64,000 nucleotides of DNA from Streptomyces luteolus (GCF_029968015.1 NZ_JASCIS010000015.1:1-64000), one strand, 5' to 3'. Positions 42,146-51,779 are shown, numbered from the stretch's first letter. The notes: generated from the sequence alone by a model not told the origin. Made by a program: numbers and translations.

Positions 42146-43684
42146 ATGCTGCTCGCCGACCTGGCCAGAACCTCCCGGGAGCTCTCCGCGACCACCTCAC
42201 GTTCCCGCAAGCGCGACCTGCTCGCCGAACTGTTCGCCGCGATGACGCCGGACGAGGCGCCGCTGGTCGTCAGCTATCTGTCGGGGCGGCTTCCGCAGCG
42301 CCGGATCGGGGTCGGCTGGGCGGCGTTCAAGGAGCCGCCGCCCCCGGCCGCGACGCCGACGATCGGCGTACGGGAGCTGCACGAGACCTTCGACCGGATC
42401 GCCGCCGTCGCGGGCAAGGGCGCCCAGGGCGAGCGCAAACGCCTGGTGCACGAACTGCTCGCGGCTGCCACGGAGGACGAACAGCGCTTCCTCTTCGGCC
42501 TGTTGGGCGGCGAGCTGCGGCAGGGCGCCCTGGACGCGCTCGCCGTGGAGGGCCTGGCGGCGGCGACCGGCGTGGCGGCGGAGGCGGTGCGCCGGGCGGT
42601 GATGCTCGCGGGCCGGCTCGACGTGGTGGCCCGCGCCCTGGTCGCCGACGGGGCCGCGGCGCTCGACACGTTCCGCCTGGACGTGGGCCGTCCGGTACTG
42701 CCGATGCTCGCGAAGACGGCACAGGACGTGGACGAGGCCCTGGACGCGCTGGGCCCGTGCGCGGTCGAGGAGAAGCTGGACGGCATCCGGGTGCAGGTGC
42801 ACCGCGACGGCGACGACGTACGGATCTTCACGCGCACCCTGGACGAGATCACCACCCGGCTGCCCGAAGTCATCGCCTCCGCACGGGAGTTGGCGTCCAC
42901 GTGGGCCGTGCTCGACGGGGAGGTGATCGCGTTGGACGGGTCGGGCCGGCCGCGCTCGTTCCAGGACATCGCGGGCCGCGTCGGCTCCCGCCTCGACGTC
43001 GAGGGCGCGCAGGCCTCGCTCCCGCTGTACCCGGTCTTCTTCGACCTGCTCGCCGTGGACGGCCGCGACCTGCTCGACCTGCCCGCCCGCGAGCGGCACG
43101 CCGAGCTGGCCCGGATCACGCCCGAGCCGCGCCGGGTGCGCCGCTTCGTGGTCGAGGACCCGGGGGATGCCGAACTCCGTTCGAGGGCACGGGAGTTCGC
43201 CGAGCAGGCGGTGGCGCGCGGCCACGAGGGCGTGGTCGTCAAGGGCCTGGATGCCCCGTACAGCGCGGGCCGCAGAGGTGCCTCGTGGGTCAAGGTGAAG
43301 CCGGTGCACACCCTCGACCTGGTGGTGCTCGCGGCGGAGTGGGGCCACGGTCGCCGCACGGGCAAGCTGTCGAACCTGCACCTGGGGGCACGGCGGGCGG
43401 ACGGCACGTTCGCGATGCTCGGCAAGACCTTCAAGGGCCTGACCGACGCCCTCCTCGACTGGCAGACCCGCCGCCTCCAGGAGCTCGCCGTGTCCCCCGG
43501 GGACGACTGGGTCGTACGGGTGCGCCCCGAGCTGGTCGTGGAGGTGGCCTTCGACGGGGTGCAGCGGTCCTCCCGGTACCCGGAAGGTGTGACCCTGCGC
43601 TTCGCCCGGGTGGTCCGCTACCGCGAGGACAAGCAGGCGGCCGAGGCGGACACCGTGGAGACGGTCGTCGGCCTGCTGCGCTGA
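42146..43684 (+). CDS. ATP-dependent DNA ligase
   Basis: A 512-aa ATP-dependent ligase with an N-terminal helical DNA-binding domain, the adenylation motif I EEKLDGIRVQVHRD (active Lys about 213), motif V-like SWVKVKPVHTLDLVV, and an OB-fold C-terminal domain. The type resembles archaeal/LigB-like ligases, probably repair-related because the essential ligase is NAD-dependent. The ATG at 42146 gives MLLADLARTSREL; longer starts enter the repeat. Confidence 0.9.
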   Translation: MLLADLARTSRELSATTSRSRKRDLLAELFAAMTPDEAPLVVSYLSGRLPQRRIGVGWAAFKEPPPPAATPTIGVRELHETFDRIAAVAGKGAQGERKRLVHELLAAATEDEQRFLFGLLGGELRQGALDALAVEGLAAATGVAAEAVRRAVMLAGRLDVVARALVADGAAALDTFRLDVGRPVLPMLAKTAQDVDEALDALGPCAVEEKLDGIRVQVHRDGDDVRIFTRTLDEITTRLPEVIASARELASTWAVLDGEVIALDGSGRPRSFQDIAGRVGSRLDVEGAQASLPLYPVFFDLLAVDGRDLLDLPARERHAELARITPEPRRVRRFVVEDPGDAELRSRAREFAEQAVARGHEGVVVKGLDAPYSAGRRGASWVKVKPVHTLDLVVLAAEWGHGRRTGKLSNLHLGARRADGTFAMLGKTFKGLTDALLDWQTRRLQELAVSPGDDWVVRVRPELVVEVAFDGVQRSSRYPEGVTLRFARVVRYREDKQAAEADTVETVVGLLR

Positions 43685-43734
43685 CCGGGTCGGCCGACGT
43701 GCCGGGTGCCCCGGAGCTGGGTACCGCGTAACCC

Positions 43735-45075
43735 ATGGACAGCTCACCGGAGACCCACGAACACCACACCTCCACCGACCCGCTGGTCACCCGGCTCACC
43801 GCCCAGGGGGTCCACGGCGTGGCCCTGACCTGGGTCGACAACGCGGGCCTCACCCGCGTCAAGACCGTCCCCCTAGCCCGGCTCGCGGACGCCGCCGAGC
43901 GGGGCGTCGGCATGTCACCCGTCTTCGACATCTATCTGATCGACGACTCCCTGACCTCCAGCCGGCACACCGGAGGCCCCGACGGCGACCTGCGCCTCGT
44001 CCCCGACCTCGACCGGCTCACCGCTCTCGCGGCACAGCCCGGCTGGGCCTGGGCACCCGTCGACCGCTTCGACCAGCGGGGCGGCCGCTACCCGGGCTGC
44101 CAGCGCCACTTCGCCCGCCGCATGGCCGACCGGGCCGCCGAGCGCGGACTGCGCCTGCGGATGGGCTTCGAGACGGAGTGGGTGGTCACCCGGGACGGCA
44201 CCCCGGCCGCGACAGGACCCGCGTACGGGATGACGCGCATCGTGGAGCTGTCCGCGTACGCCGACGACCTGCTGACCGCGCTCGCCGCGCAGGGCCTGGA
44301 GGTGACTCAGCTCCATCCCGAGTACGCGCCGGGCCAGTTCGAGGTGTCCGTGGCGCCGACCGACCCGGTGGGCGCGGCGGACGAGGCGGTCCTGGTGCGG
44401 GAGACGGTGCGCGCGGTGTCCCTGGCGCACGGTCTGACGCCCGCGTTCGGCCCTGCCGTGACGCCCGGCACCGTGGGCAACGGGCGGCATCTGCACCTCA
44501 GCCTGTGGGAGGGCGAGCGGAATCTGTGCGCGGGCGGCGACGGCCCATTCGGCATGACCGGGCGGGCGGAGTCCTTCCTCGCCGGGATTCTCACCGCCCT
44601 GCCCGCACTCCTCGCCGTCGGGGCCCCCTCCCCCGCGAGCCACCTCCGCCTGCAACCCTCGCGCTGGGCCGGTCCGTTCCAGTGCTGGGGTCTGGAGAAC
44701 CGGGAGGCGGCGCTCCGTTTCATCACGGGCGCCCCGGACGACCCGGCCGCCGCGAACGCCGAGGTCAAGTGCTTCGATCCGGCGGCCAATCCGTACCTCG
44801 TGGTCGGCTCGGTGCTCGCCGCGGGCCTGGCCGCCCTGGACTCGGGCGCCGCGCTGCCGGAGCCGGTCGCGGGCGACCCGGTGCACCAGGACCAGCCGCG
44901 TCTGCCCGCCTCCGTGCCGCAGTCCCTCGACCTCTTCCTGCGCTCGGCGGCGTTGCGCGAGGCGATGGGGGACGAGCTGTTCGAGGCGTTCGCGGCGGTA
45001 CGCGCTGCGGAGGCCGAGCTGTTCGCCGCGCACTCGCCGGAGGAGCTGGCCGCCGCGACCAGGGAACGCTACTGA
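43735..45075 (+). CDS. Glutamine synthetase-like protein (gamma-glutamyl ligase)
   Basis: A 446-aa class I glutamine synthetase fold protein. GFETEWVV (metal Glu), NGRHLHLSLWEG, PSRWAGPFQCWGLENREAALRF (shown in part; substrate/ATP Arg) and EVKCFDPAANPYL are conserved. It lacks the adenylylation loop and is closer to GlnA-like/FluG-like gamma-glutamyl ligases than to assimilatory GlnA. It overlaps the following amidohydrolase by one base. The acceptor amine is unknown. Confidence 0.86.
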   Translation: MDSSPETHEHHTSTDPLVTRLTAQGVHGVALTWVDNAGLTRVKTVPLARLADAAERGVGMSPVFDIYLIDDSLTSSRHTGGPDGDLRLVPDLDRLTALAAQPGWAWAPVDRFDQRGGRYPGCQRHFARRMADRAAERGLRLRMGFETEWVVTRDGTPAATGPAYGMTRIVELSAYADDLLTALAAQGLEVTQLHPEYAPGQFEVSVAPTDPVGAADEAVLVRETVRAVSLAHGLTPAFGPAVTPGTVGNGRHLHLSLWEGERNLCAGGDGPFGMTGRAESFLAGILTALPALLAVGAPSPASHLRLQPSRWAGPFQCWGLENREAALRFITGAPDDPAAANAEVKCFDPAANPYLVVGSVLAAGLAALDSGAALPEPVAGDPVHQDQPRLPASVPQSLDLFLRSAALREAMGDELFEAFAAVRAAEAELFAAHSPEELAAATRERY

Positions 45076-46262
45076 TGCCGGACGAGCCGCTCCCGCTGGT
45101 CGACCACCACTGCCACGGCGTCCTCCGCTCCCCCGCCGACCGTCCCGCCTTCGAGTCGCTGCTCACCGAGTCCGACGTCCCCGCTCCGCCGGGCACGACG
45201 TTCTTCGACACCCAACTCGGTTTCGCCGTACGGAGGTTGTGCCCGCCGCTGCTCGACCTGCCCGCGCACTGCCCGCCCGAGGAGTACCTCACCCGGCGCC
45301 GGGAGCTCGGGGTGCGGGAGGTCGGGGAGCGGCTGGTGCGGGCCGCCGGGATCGGGGAGTTCCTTGTCGACACCGGCCTGCCGGGTGACCTGACGGGACC
45401 GGCGGAGCTCGCGGCCCTCGGCGGCGGCACGGCCCGCGAGATCGTCCGCCTGGAGACCCTCGCGGAGCGGGTGGCGGACGCGTCCGAGGACGCCGAGGGC
45501 TTCCTGCCCGCACTCGACGACGCCATCCGTACGGCGTCGGCCACGGCCGCGGGCTTCAAGTCGATCGCCGCGTACCGCTACGGCCTGCGCCTCGACCCCG
45601 CCGAGCCGGGCCGTGACCAGGCGCTGCGGGCGGCCGCGGCCTGGCTCGACGGGCGCACCCCGGGCACCCGGCTCACCGACCCGACGCTGCACCGCCTGCT
45701 GATCTGGTCGGCCGCACGCACCGGCCTGCCGCTCCAGCTGCACACCGGCTTCGGCGACCCCGACCTGCGCCTCCAGGACGCCGACCCGCTGCTCCTGAGC
45801 GACCTGCTGCACGCCCTGCGCCCCACCGGCTGCGCGGTCGCCCTGCTGCACGGCTATCCGTTCCACCGCGCCGCCGGGTACCTGGCGCACGTCCACCCGC
45901 ATGTGTACGCGGACGTCGGCCTCTCCCTCACGTACACCGGCACGCGCGCGGCCGCCGTACTCGCCGAGCTCCTCGAGCTCACCCCGTTCGGCAAGCTCCT
46001 GTTCTCGACGGACGCCTACGGACTGCCCGAGCTGTACGTGGTGGGCGCCCACCTCTTCCGCGAGGCGCTCGACACCCTGACGGAGGGCTGGGTGGCGGCG
46101 GGCGCCTGGTCGCGCGCGGACGCGGACCGAGTGGCACGGCTGATCGGCACGGAGAACGCCCACCGCGTCTACGGCCCGCACGGCGAGAGCGCGCCGCGCG
46201 AGCCGGTTGAGCGGTCGTACGGGGCCGCCCGGGGGCCTCGTACGGGCAAAGGTTCCTGTTGA
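45075..46262 (+). CDS. Amidohydrolase family protein (FluG N-terminal-like)
   Basis: A 395-aa TIM-barrel amidohydrolase. The metal motif appears as VDHHCHGVL at residues 10-18, further ligands in LPLQLHTGFGDPD and ALLHGYPFHRAAGY, and the catalytic Asp in LLFSTDAYGLPE. Fused to a glutamine synthetase-like domain this is the architecture of FluG; here the two halves are separate but coupled genes. It could hydrolyse the gamma-glutamyl product or a related amide. Confidence 0.82.
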   Translation: MPDEPLPLVDHHCHGVLRSPADRPAFESLLTESDVPAPPGTTFFDTQLGFAVRRLCPPLLDLPAHCPPEEYLTRRRELGVREVGERLVRAAGIGEFLVDTGLPGDLTGPAELAALGGGTAREIVRLETLAERVADASEDAEGFLPALDDAIRTASATAAGFKSIAAYRYGLRLDPAEPGRDQALRAAAAWLDGRTPGTRLTDPTLHRLLIWSAARTGLPLQLHTGFGDPDLRLQDADPLLLSDLLHALRPTGCAVALLHGYPFHRAAGYLAHVHPHVYADVGLSLTYTGTRAAAVLAELLELTPFGKLLFSTDAYGLPELYVVGAHLFREALDTLTEGWVAAGAWSRADADRVARLIGTENAHRVYGPHGESAPREPVERSYGAARGPRTGKGSC

Positions 46263-46300
46263 CCTGGCGTGGGCTGCGGGCCTCCGCGCGGGCGCCGCCG

Positions 46301-46348
46301 GGTCAGGAACCGTCGGGGTCGGTGGGTCAGGAACCGTCGGGGTCGGCG
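46301..46348. repeat. 24-bp tandem duplication covering the SorC stop codon
   Basis: Two copies of GGTCAGGAACCGTCGGGGTC plus four bases lie at 46301-46324 and 46325-46348. The second copy encodes the last residues and stop (TCA at 46327-46329) of the SorC-type regulator; the first repeats them beyond the stop. Confidence 0.88.
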
Positions 46349-47349
46349 CGGTCCAGGGCCGGACGCGGGGCCGGGCCCGCCTCCAGGAGCTGGTCCGCGG
46401 CCGCCGTGTCGGTGACCAGGCTGGTCACCAGGCCGGAACGCAGCACCGCGTCGATCGCCGCGGCCTTGCGCTGCCCGCCCGCGATCGCCACGACCTCGGG
46501 GATACGCCGCAGCCGGTCGGCCTCGACGGTGATGCAGCGCTCGCCCAGGTCACGCCCGACGCGGCGCCCCTCGGCGTCGAAGAGGTGCGCGGACATCTCG
46601 GCGGCGACGCCGAGCGAGGCGTAGTGCGCGCGCTCCTCGTCGGTGAGCATGTCGTGCACGGTCGAGATGCCGGGCTCCCAGGAGCCGATGGACACCGCGG
46701 CGACGGTGACCTTGTCGAAGTACTCGAAGGCGCGGGCGATCCCGGTCTGGTTGCGCAGCGCGGCCGCGGTCGCCGAGTCCGGCAGCAGCATCGGCGCGTA
46801 GATCGGGTGTGCCTCGCCGCCGGAGACCTGCGCGGCGCGGCGGACCGCCTCCACGGAGCCGCGCTCGGCGGTGCCCGCGTCGTACACCCCGGTCAGCTGC
46901 ACCACCGTGCACGGCGGCAGCCGGTCGAGGGCGGCCGCCATGTGGATGGTGGACCGGCCCCAGGCGAGGCCGAGCACATCTCCCTCGGCGACCAGCTCAC
47001 CCAGCAGGTCGGCGGCGACCTCGCCGAGGTTCTCCGGGTCGGGCGACTCCTCGACGGCCTGCGCCGGGGACTCCACGACGACCGCGTGGCGCAGGCCGTA
47101 ACGGGCCCGCAGCCGGTCGGAGCGCTCGGCGTCCAATTCGGCGGGTACGCGGATCTCGATCCGTACGAGATCCCGCTCAAGGGCGGTCTCCAGGACCCTC
47201 GCGACCTTGAAGCGGCTGACGCCGAACTCCTCCGCGATCTGGATCTTGGACTTGCCCTCGAGATAGAAGCGGCGGGCCATGGCCGCCGCCTGCACCAGCT
47301 CAGCGGGTCCCATCCGCAGGGCCGGCCTCCCCGCTGACATGCCAGTCAC
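46327..47349 (-). CDS. SorC/DeoR-type sugar-binding transcriptional regulator
   Basis: A 340-aa regulator: HTH near the N-terminus (YLEGKSKIQIAEEFGVSRFK) and a sugar-phosphate-binding SorC domain (about 70-335; DVLGLAWGRSTIHMAAALD, GIARAFEYFDKVTVAAVSIGS shown in part). The GTG at 47349 is chosen because GAGGAGAG lies 4 bases ahead; a GTG at 47373 would add 8 residues. It may regulate pentose-phosphate genes such as the neighbouring rpe. Repeated TTGTGAAC words lie upstream at 47369 and 47459. Confidence 0.88.
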   Translation of the reverse strand: MTGMSAGRPALRMGPAELVQAAAMARRFYLEGKSKIQIAEEFGVSRFKVARVLETALERDLVRIEIRVPAELDAERSDRLRARYGLRHAVVVESPAQAVEESPDPENLGEVAADLLGELVAEGDVLGLAWGRSTIHMAAALDRLPPCTVVQLTGVYDAGTAERGSVEAVRRAAQVSGGEAHPIYAPMLLPDSATAAALRNQTGIARAFEYFDKVTVAAVSIGSWEPGISTVHDMLTDEERAHYASLGVAAEMSAHLFDAEGRRVGRDLGERCITVEADRLRRIPEVVAIAGGQRKAAAIDAVLRSGLVTSLVTDTAAADQLLEAGPAPRPALDRADPDGS

Positions 47350-47592
47350 GGCGCTCTCCTCACTGCTGTTCACAAGCTCTGCCGCGTACGGTCCCGGCCG
47401 GTCGCCCGGCCTCCGTACCCAGTCTGCTGCTCACATGCTGTTGTTCCACACGACTGCGTTCACAAGTTCACTCATCGGCTTCCGCTCATCCTTGCAGATG
47501 CGGCGACACTTGATCAGTCCTGCCGGTCGCCGTTCATCTGCCGGTGGCACACAGGTCGCCGAGTCGGTCACTCGTCGGTCTCTCCTGGCGGG

Positions 47593-48279
47593 TCAGTGGG
47601 CGCAGGCCCAGGCCGCGGACGCGGACGCGTCCTCGGCCTTCGCGCGCAGGGCCCGCACGGCGGCGGCCGGATCCTCCTTGCCGTACACGGCGGAGCCGGC
47701 CACGAAGACATCGGCGCCCGCTTCCGCGCAGCGCTCGATCGTCGACTCCGAGACACCGCCGTCGACCTGCAGCCAGAGTTCGAGGCCGTGCTTGGAGATC
47801 AGCTCACGGGTCCTGCGGATCTTCGGCAGCATGATGTCAAGGAAGGCCTGGCCTCCGAAGCCGGGCTCCACGGTCATGATCAGCAGCATGTCCAGCTCGG
47901 GCAGCAGATCCTCGTACGGCTCGATCGGCGTCGCGGGCTTCAGCGCCATGGAGGCACGGGCGCCCTTGGCCCGGATCTCCCGAGCGAGCCGCACGGGCGC
48001 GGCGGCGGCCTCGACATGGAAGGTCACCGACCCGGCCCCGGCCTCCACGTACTGCGGGGCCCAGCGGTCCGGGTCCTCGATCATCAGGTGGCAGTCGAGC
48101 GGTGTGCTCGTGGCCTTGCTCAGCGACTCCACGATCGGCACGCCGAGCGTCAGGTTCGGCACGAAGTGGTTGTCCATCACGTCGACGTGAAGCCAGTCGG
48201 CCCCGCGAACGGCCTCGGCCTCTTCGGCGAGGCGGGCGAAGTCCGCGGACAGGATGCTGGGATTGATCTGAGCTGCCAT
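47593..48279 (-). CDS. rpe: Ribulose-phosphate 3-epimerase
   Basis: A 228-aa Rpe of the pentose phosphate pathway. INPSILSADFARLAEEAEAV, DWLHVDVMDNHFVPNLT (metal His/Asp), DCHLMIEDPDRW and MTVEPGFGGQAFL are present. It converts ribulose-5-phosphate to xylulose-5-phosphate. The C-terminal SASAAWACAH tail is slightly long. Confidence 0.96.
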   Translation of the reverse strand: MAAQINPSILSADFARLAEEAEAVRGADWLHVDVMDNHFVPNLTLGVPIVESLSKATSTPLDCHLMIEDPDRWAPQYVEAGAGSVTFHVEAAAAPVRLAREIRAKGARASMALKPATPIEPYEDLLPELDMLLIMTVEPGFGGQAFLDIMLPKIRRTRELISKHGLELWLQVDGGVSESTIERCAEAGADVFVAGSAVYGKEDPAAAVRALRAKAEDASASAAWACAH

Positions 48280-48444
48280 GCCCCCAAGCCTGCCATGCCC
48301 AGCGCGGATTGCTGTCGGTGTACTGTGCATCGGCTCCTGGGAAGAGGCCGCCGCCGGGGCAGTTGAGGCATTCCTTGTAGGGTCGCTGCGGGTCGGCAGC
48401 GCTGCATGGGCACCGGCCTCGGTTCCGGAAGAGGTGGTGTGCGG

Positions 48445-48840
48445 ATGCTGGGCATCCTGATCGTGGTCGTGGCCTTCACGCTGGCCGTACTTGGGGCGGG
48501 CGTTGTATGGGCGATCGCCCTCCGCAATCGCAGGCAGGCGACGCCACCCGCGGTGCAGCCCGGCTGGACCCCGGGCCCGCAGATGGGCCAGGCCGCCCAG
48601 CCCCCGCACCAGCAGCACTACCCGGCGATGCCCGGCGGGCAGGCGCCGATGCAGCAGGCGCAGCCCGGGCAGGCGCCGATGGGACAGCCGCCGTACCCGG
48701 CGGCGCCCGGGCAGGCTCCGGCGCCGGGGCCGTACACGCAGAACCCGCAGACCCCGCAGGGGCAGGCGCCCGGACCGTACGGACAGAACCCGCAGGCCCC
48801 GAACCCGTACGGTCAACAGCCGCCCTACCAGGGCCAGTAG
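48445..48840 (+). CDS. Single-pass membrane protein with P/Q/G-rich tail
   Basis: A 131-aa protein: one N-terminal transmembrane helix (LGILIVVVAFTLAVLGAGVV), a basic stop-transfer RNRRQ, and a 95-residue low-complexity tail with repeated GQAPG, QNPQ and PPYQGQ. The tail should be disordered and cytoplasmic. No function recognised. GTG at 48439 is an alternative start. Confidence 0.7.
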   Translation: MLGILIVVVAFTLAVLGAGVVWAIALRNRRQATPPAVQPGWTPGPQMGQAAQPPHQQHYPAMPGGQAPMQQAQPGQAPMGQPPYPAAPGQAPAPGPYTQNPQTPQGQAPGPYGQNPQAPNPYGQQPPYQGQ

Positions 48841-48885
48841 ACCCCGAGGCCGGCCCAGCCCCCACCAGGGCCAGTAGACCTACAG

Positions 48886-50325
48886 CTAGGCCGTGCGCCG
48901 CACCAGCGCCAGGTACATGGCGTCGGTGCCGTGCAGGTGCGGCCAGAGCTGGATGTCGGGGCCGTCGCCGAGGGCCGGGACGTCGGGCAGCAGCGGGCGG
49001 GCGTCGATGAGTTCGGCGCCGCCCTGCCGCTTCAGGACGTCGTCGACCACGGCGCGAGTCTCCGCGAGGTGCGGCGAGCAGGTCGCGTATCCGACGACCC
49101 CTCCGACGCGTACCGCCTTCAACGCCTCCTGGAGCAGGGCGCGTTGGAGCGGCGCGAAGCCGTCCAGGTCCTCGGGCCGACGGCGCCAGCGTGCCTCCGG
49201 ACGGCGGCGGAGGGCGCCGAGACCGGTGCAGGGCACGTCCATCAGGACGCGGTCGAACGAGCCGGGCAGCCACGGCGGCCGGGTGCCGTCGGCGGCGATC
49301 ACTTGGTACGGGCCGGGGTTCCCCTCAAGCGCACGCTCGACCAGCTTGGCCCGGTGCGGCTGCTTCTCCGAGGCGAGCAGCGTCGCACCGCGCTGCGAGG
49401 CGAGCCCCGCGAGCATCGCGGCCTTCCCACCGGGGCCCGCGCAGCCGTCCAGCCAGCGCCGATCGTCGCCGTCGAGCGGCGCGTTCGCCAGCGCGAGCGC
49501 CACCAGCTGACTGCCCTCGTCCTGCACACCGGCCCGCCCCTCGCGCACCGCGTCGAGCGCACCCGGCTCGCCGCCTTCGGTGAGCCGCACCGCGTACGGC
49601 GACCAGCGGCCGGGCAGCGCGGACTCCTCGCCGAGCCCGTCGAGCAGTTCGTCGGCGGTGATCCGGCCGGGCCGTGCGACGAGCGTGACCTCCGGCCGCT
49701 CGTTGTCGGCCTCAAGGAGGTCCTCGATCCCGGCGCGGCCGCCGCCCAGCGAGTCCCACAGCGCGGAGACGACCCAGCGCGGGTGCGAGTGCACGACCGA
49801 CAGGTGGTCCTCGGGGTCCTCGTCGTAGGGCGGCGCGACCCGCTCCAGCCAGCCGTCCAGGTCGTCGGCGGCGATCTTCCGCAGGACGGCGTTCACGAAC
49901 TTCGCCCGCCCGTCGCCGAGCACGACCCGGGCCAGCTCGACGCTCGCGGACACGGCGGCGTGCGTGGGGATCCGGGTGCCGAGCAACTGGTGCGCGCCCA
50001 GGCTCAGTACGTCCAGGACCGGCGGGTCGACCTCGCGCAGCGGCCGGTCGACACAGGCCGCGATGATCGCGTCGTACGTGCCCTGCCGGCGCAGCGTCCC
50101 GTAGACCAGCTCGGTCGCGAGCGCCGCGTCCCGCCCGTCGAAGTTCTCCGGCCCCTCTTTCTCCCGCGCCTTGCGCAGCAGCGGGGGCAGCACGAGATTC
50201 GCGTACGCATCCCGCTCATCCACCGCCCGCAGCGCCTCAAAGGCGAGGATCCGCACGGGGTCCTTCTTGGGACGCCGGTACGGCTTGGCGGGCTTACGGG
50301 GACGACTACGGTGCTGCTCGTTCAC
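48886..50325 (-). CDS. rsmB: 16S rRNA m5C967 methyltransferase
   Basis: A 479-aa RsmB/Sun protein. The N-terminal NusB-like domain (about 30-170; ILAFEALRAVDERDAYANLV) precedes the SAM-dependent NOL1/NOP2/Sun domain: WLDGCAGPGGKAAML, FDRVLMDVPCTGLG and VGYATCSPHLAETR with the two catalytic Cys. The GTG at 50325 starts VNEQHRSRPRKPAKPYRRPK, a normal basic N-terminus. Confidence 0.93.
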   Translation of the reverse strand: MNEQHRSRPRKPAKPYRRPKKDPVRILAFEALRAVDERDAYANLVLPPLLRKAREKEGPENFDGRDAALATELVYGTLRRQGTYDAIIAACVDRPLREVDPPVLDVLSLGAHQLLGTRIPTHAAVSASVELARVVLGDGRAKFVNAVLRKIAADDLDGWLERVAPPYDEDPEDHLSVVHSHPRWVVSALWDSLGGGRAGIEDLLEADNERPEVTLVARPGRITADELLDGLGEESALPGRWSPYAVRLTEGGEPGALDAVREGRAGVQDEGSQLVALALANAPLDGDDRRWLDGCAGPGGKAAMLAGLASQRGATLLASEKQPHRAKLVERALEGNPGPYQVIAADGTRPPWLPGSFDRVLMDVPCTGLGALRRRPEARWRRRPEDLDGFAPLQRALLQEALKAVRVGGVVGYATCSPHLAETRAVVDDVLKRQGGAELIDARPLLPDVPALGDGPDIQLWPHLHGTDAMYLALVRRTA

Positions 50326-50402
50326 GAAAAAGGTGCTCCGGATCCTGGATGAGGTGCGATTCCAGCGTAAGGGACGTGGCCGGCGCGGCACGGAACGAGG
50401 CC

Positions 50403-50733
50403 GATCATCCGGCCCACCCGGCGCCAGAGGACGACGCCGACGATCCAGCCCGTCCGTCGCCAGAGGACGACGCCGATCATCCAGCCCGTCCGGCGCTTGA
50501 CGACGAGGCCGGAGGCCGGTGATCCAGCCCGTCCGGCGCTTGAGGACAAGGCCGGAGGCCGGTGATCCAGCCCGTCCGGCGCTTGAGGACAAGGCCGGAG
50601 GCCGGTGATCCAGCCCATCCGGCGCTTGAGGACAAGGCCGGAGGCCGATGATCCAGCCCATCCGGCGCTTGAGGACAAGGCCGGAGGCCGATGATCCAGC
50701 CCATCCGGCGCTTGAGGACGAGGCCGGAGGCCG
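50403..50733. repeat. Tandem array of 43-bp repeats between fmt and rsmB
   Basis: Six 43-base units start at 50477, 50520, 50563, 50606, 50649 and 50692, each containing ATCCAGCCC(G/A)TCCGGCGCTT. Two degenerate 36-base units (from about 50403 and 50441) precede them. The unit is not a multiple of three. It is followed by GCC GAG-type pentamer repeats (50800-50832). Together they make up the 524-base gap between fmt and rsmB. Confidence 0.92.
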
Positions 50734-50849
50734 ACAAGGACGGCGACCCCAGAGCGCCCGCGGGCGGAAATCGACGGGCCCGGGCAGCCCCGGAACCCGA
50801 GCCGAGCCGAGCCCGAGCCGAGCCGAGCCCGGAAAGTCGGCGGCCCCTA

Positions 50850-51779
50850 CTACCCCAGCACCTCTCCGGAGGAGATCCGCACACCTCGTGCCCAATCCGC
50901 CCCCCGCATCGGCTTCTTCCCCTGCGGCTGCACCCACAGCAGCTCGACGGCGTGCGAACCCGTACCCACGTACACATTGTTCTTGCCCGCGTCCAGCGCG
51001 CCCCGCGCCAGATCGTCACGGTCCACGGCGGGCTGCACCGACACCAGCTTCAGGCGCTCCCCGCGGAACGTCGTCCACGCACCCGGCGCGGGCGTGCAGC
51101 CGCGCACCACCCGGTCGATGCGCAGCGCCGGCGCGGCCCAGTCGATCTCGGCGTCCTCGACGGTGATCTTCGGCGCGAGCGTGATGCCGTCGGCGGGCTG
51201 CGGTACGGCCTTGAGGGTGCCGTCCTCGACGCCGTCCATCGTCGCGGCGAGCAGCCCCGCCCCCGCGAACGCGAGCCGGGTCAGCAGGTCGCCGCTGGTG
51301 TCGGTGGACCGCACCTGCTCGGTGACCGTCCCGTACACCGGACCGGCGTCGAGGCCCTCCTCGATCAGGAAGGTGGACGCCCCCGTGATCTCGTCCCCCG
51401 CCATGATCGAGTGCTGCACGGGAGCCGCGCCGCGCCAGGCGGGCAGCAGCGAGAAGTGCAGGTTGACCCAGCCGTGCGCGGGCACGTCGAGCGCGACCCG
51501 CGGCAGCAGCGCCCCGTACGCGACGACCGGGCAGCAGTCCGGCCCGATCTCCCGCAGCCGCGCGAGGAAGTCCTCGTCGCGTGGCTTGCGCGGCTTGAGC
51601 ACCTCGATCCCGGCCTCCTCGGCGCGCTGCGCGACGGGGCTGGCGACGAGCCTGCGGCCACGCCCGGCGGGGGCGTCGGGTCGGGTGACGACCGCGGCGA
51701 CCTCGTGCCGGTCGGAGGCGATCAGGGCGTCCAGGGCGGGAACGGCGACCTCGGGGGTGCCTGCGAAGACCAGCTTCAT
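50850..51779 (-). CDS. fmt: Methionyl-tRNA formyltransferase
   Basis: A 309-aa Fmt that formylates initiator Met-tRNA. MKLVFAGTPEVAVPAL, the catalytic region WVNLHFSLLPAWRGAAPVQ with STFLIEEGLDAGPVY, and a C-terminal RNA-binding domain (about 205-309) are typical. Transcribed with rsmB, but the pair is separated by a 43-bp repeat array. Confidence 0.96.
   Translation of the reverse strand: MKLVFAGTPEVAVPALDALIASDRHEVAAVVTRPDAPAGRGRRLVASPVAQRAEEAGIEVLKPRKPRDEDFLARLREIGPDCCPVVAYGALLPRVALDVPAHGWVNLHFSLLPAWRGAAPVQHSIMAGDEITGASTFLIEEGLDAGPVYGTVTEQVRSTDTSGDLLTRLAFAGAGLLAATMDGVEDGTLKAVPQPADGITLAPKITVEDAEIDWAAPALRIDRVVRGCTPAPGAWTTFRGERLKLVSVQPAVDRDDLARGALDAGKNNVYVGTGSHAVELLWVQPQGKKPMRGADWARGVRISSGEVLG

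Noticed and set aside
50403..50733. CRISPR-like array
   Set aside because: The 43-bp units are directly adjacent with no unique spacers, and no cas genes are nearby. It is a plain tandem repeat.
48886..50937. 683-aa rsmB with a long N-terminal extension
   Set aside because: The extra 204 residues are translated from the tandem repeats and other intergenic sequence, not a conserved domain. The GTG at 50325 gives the normal RsmB N-terminus.
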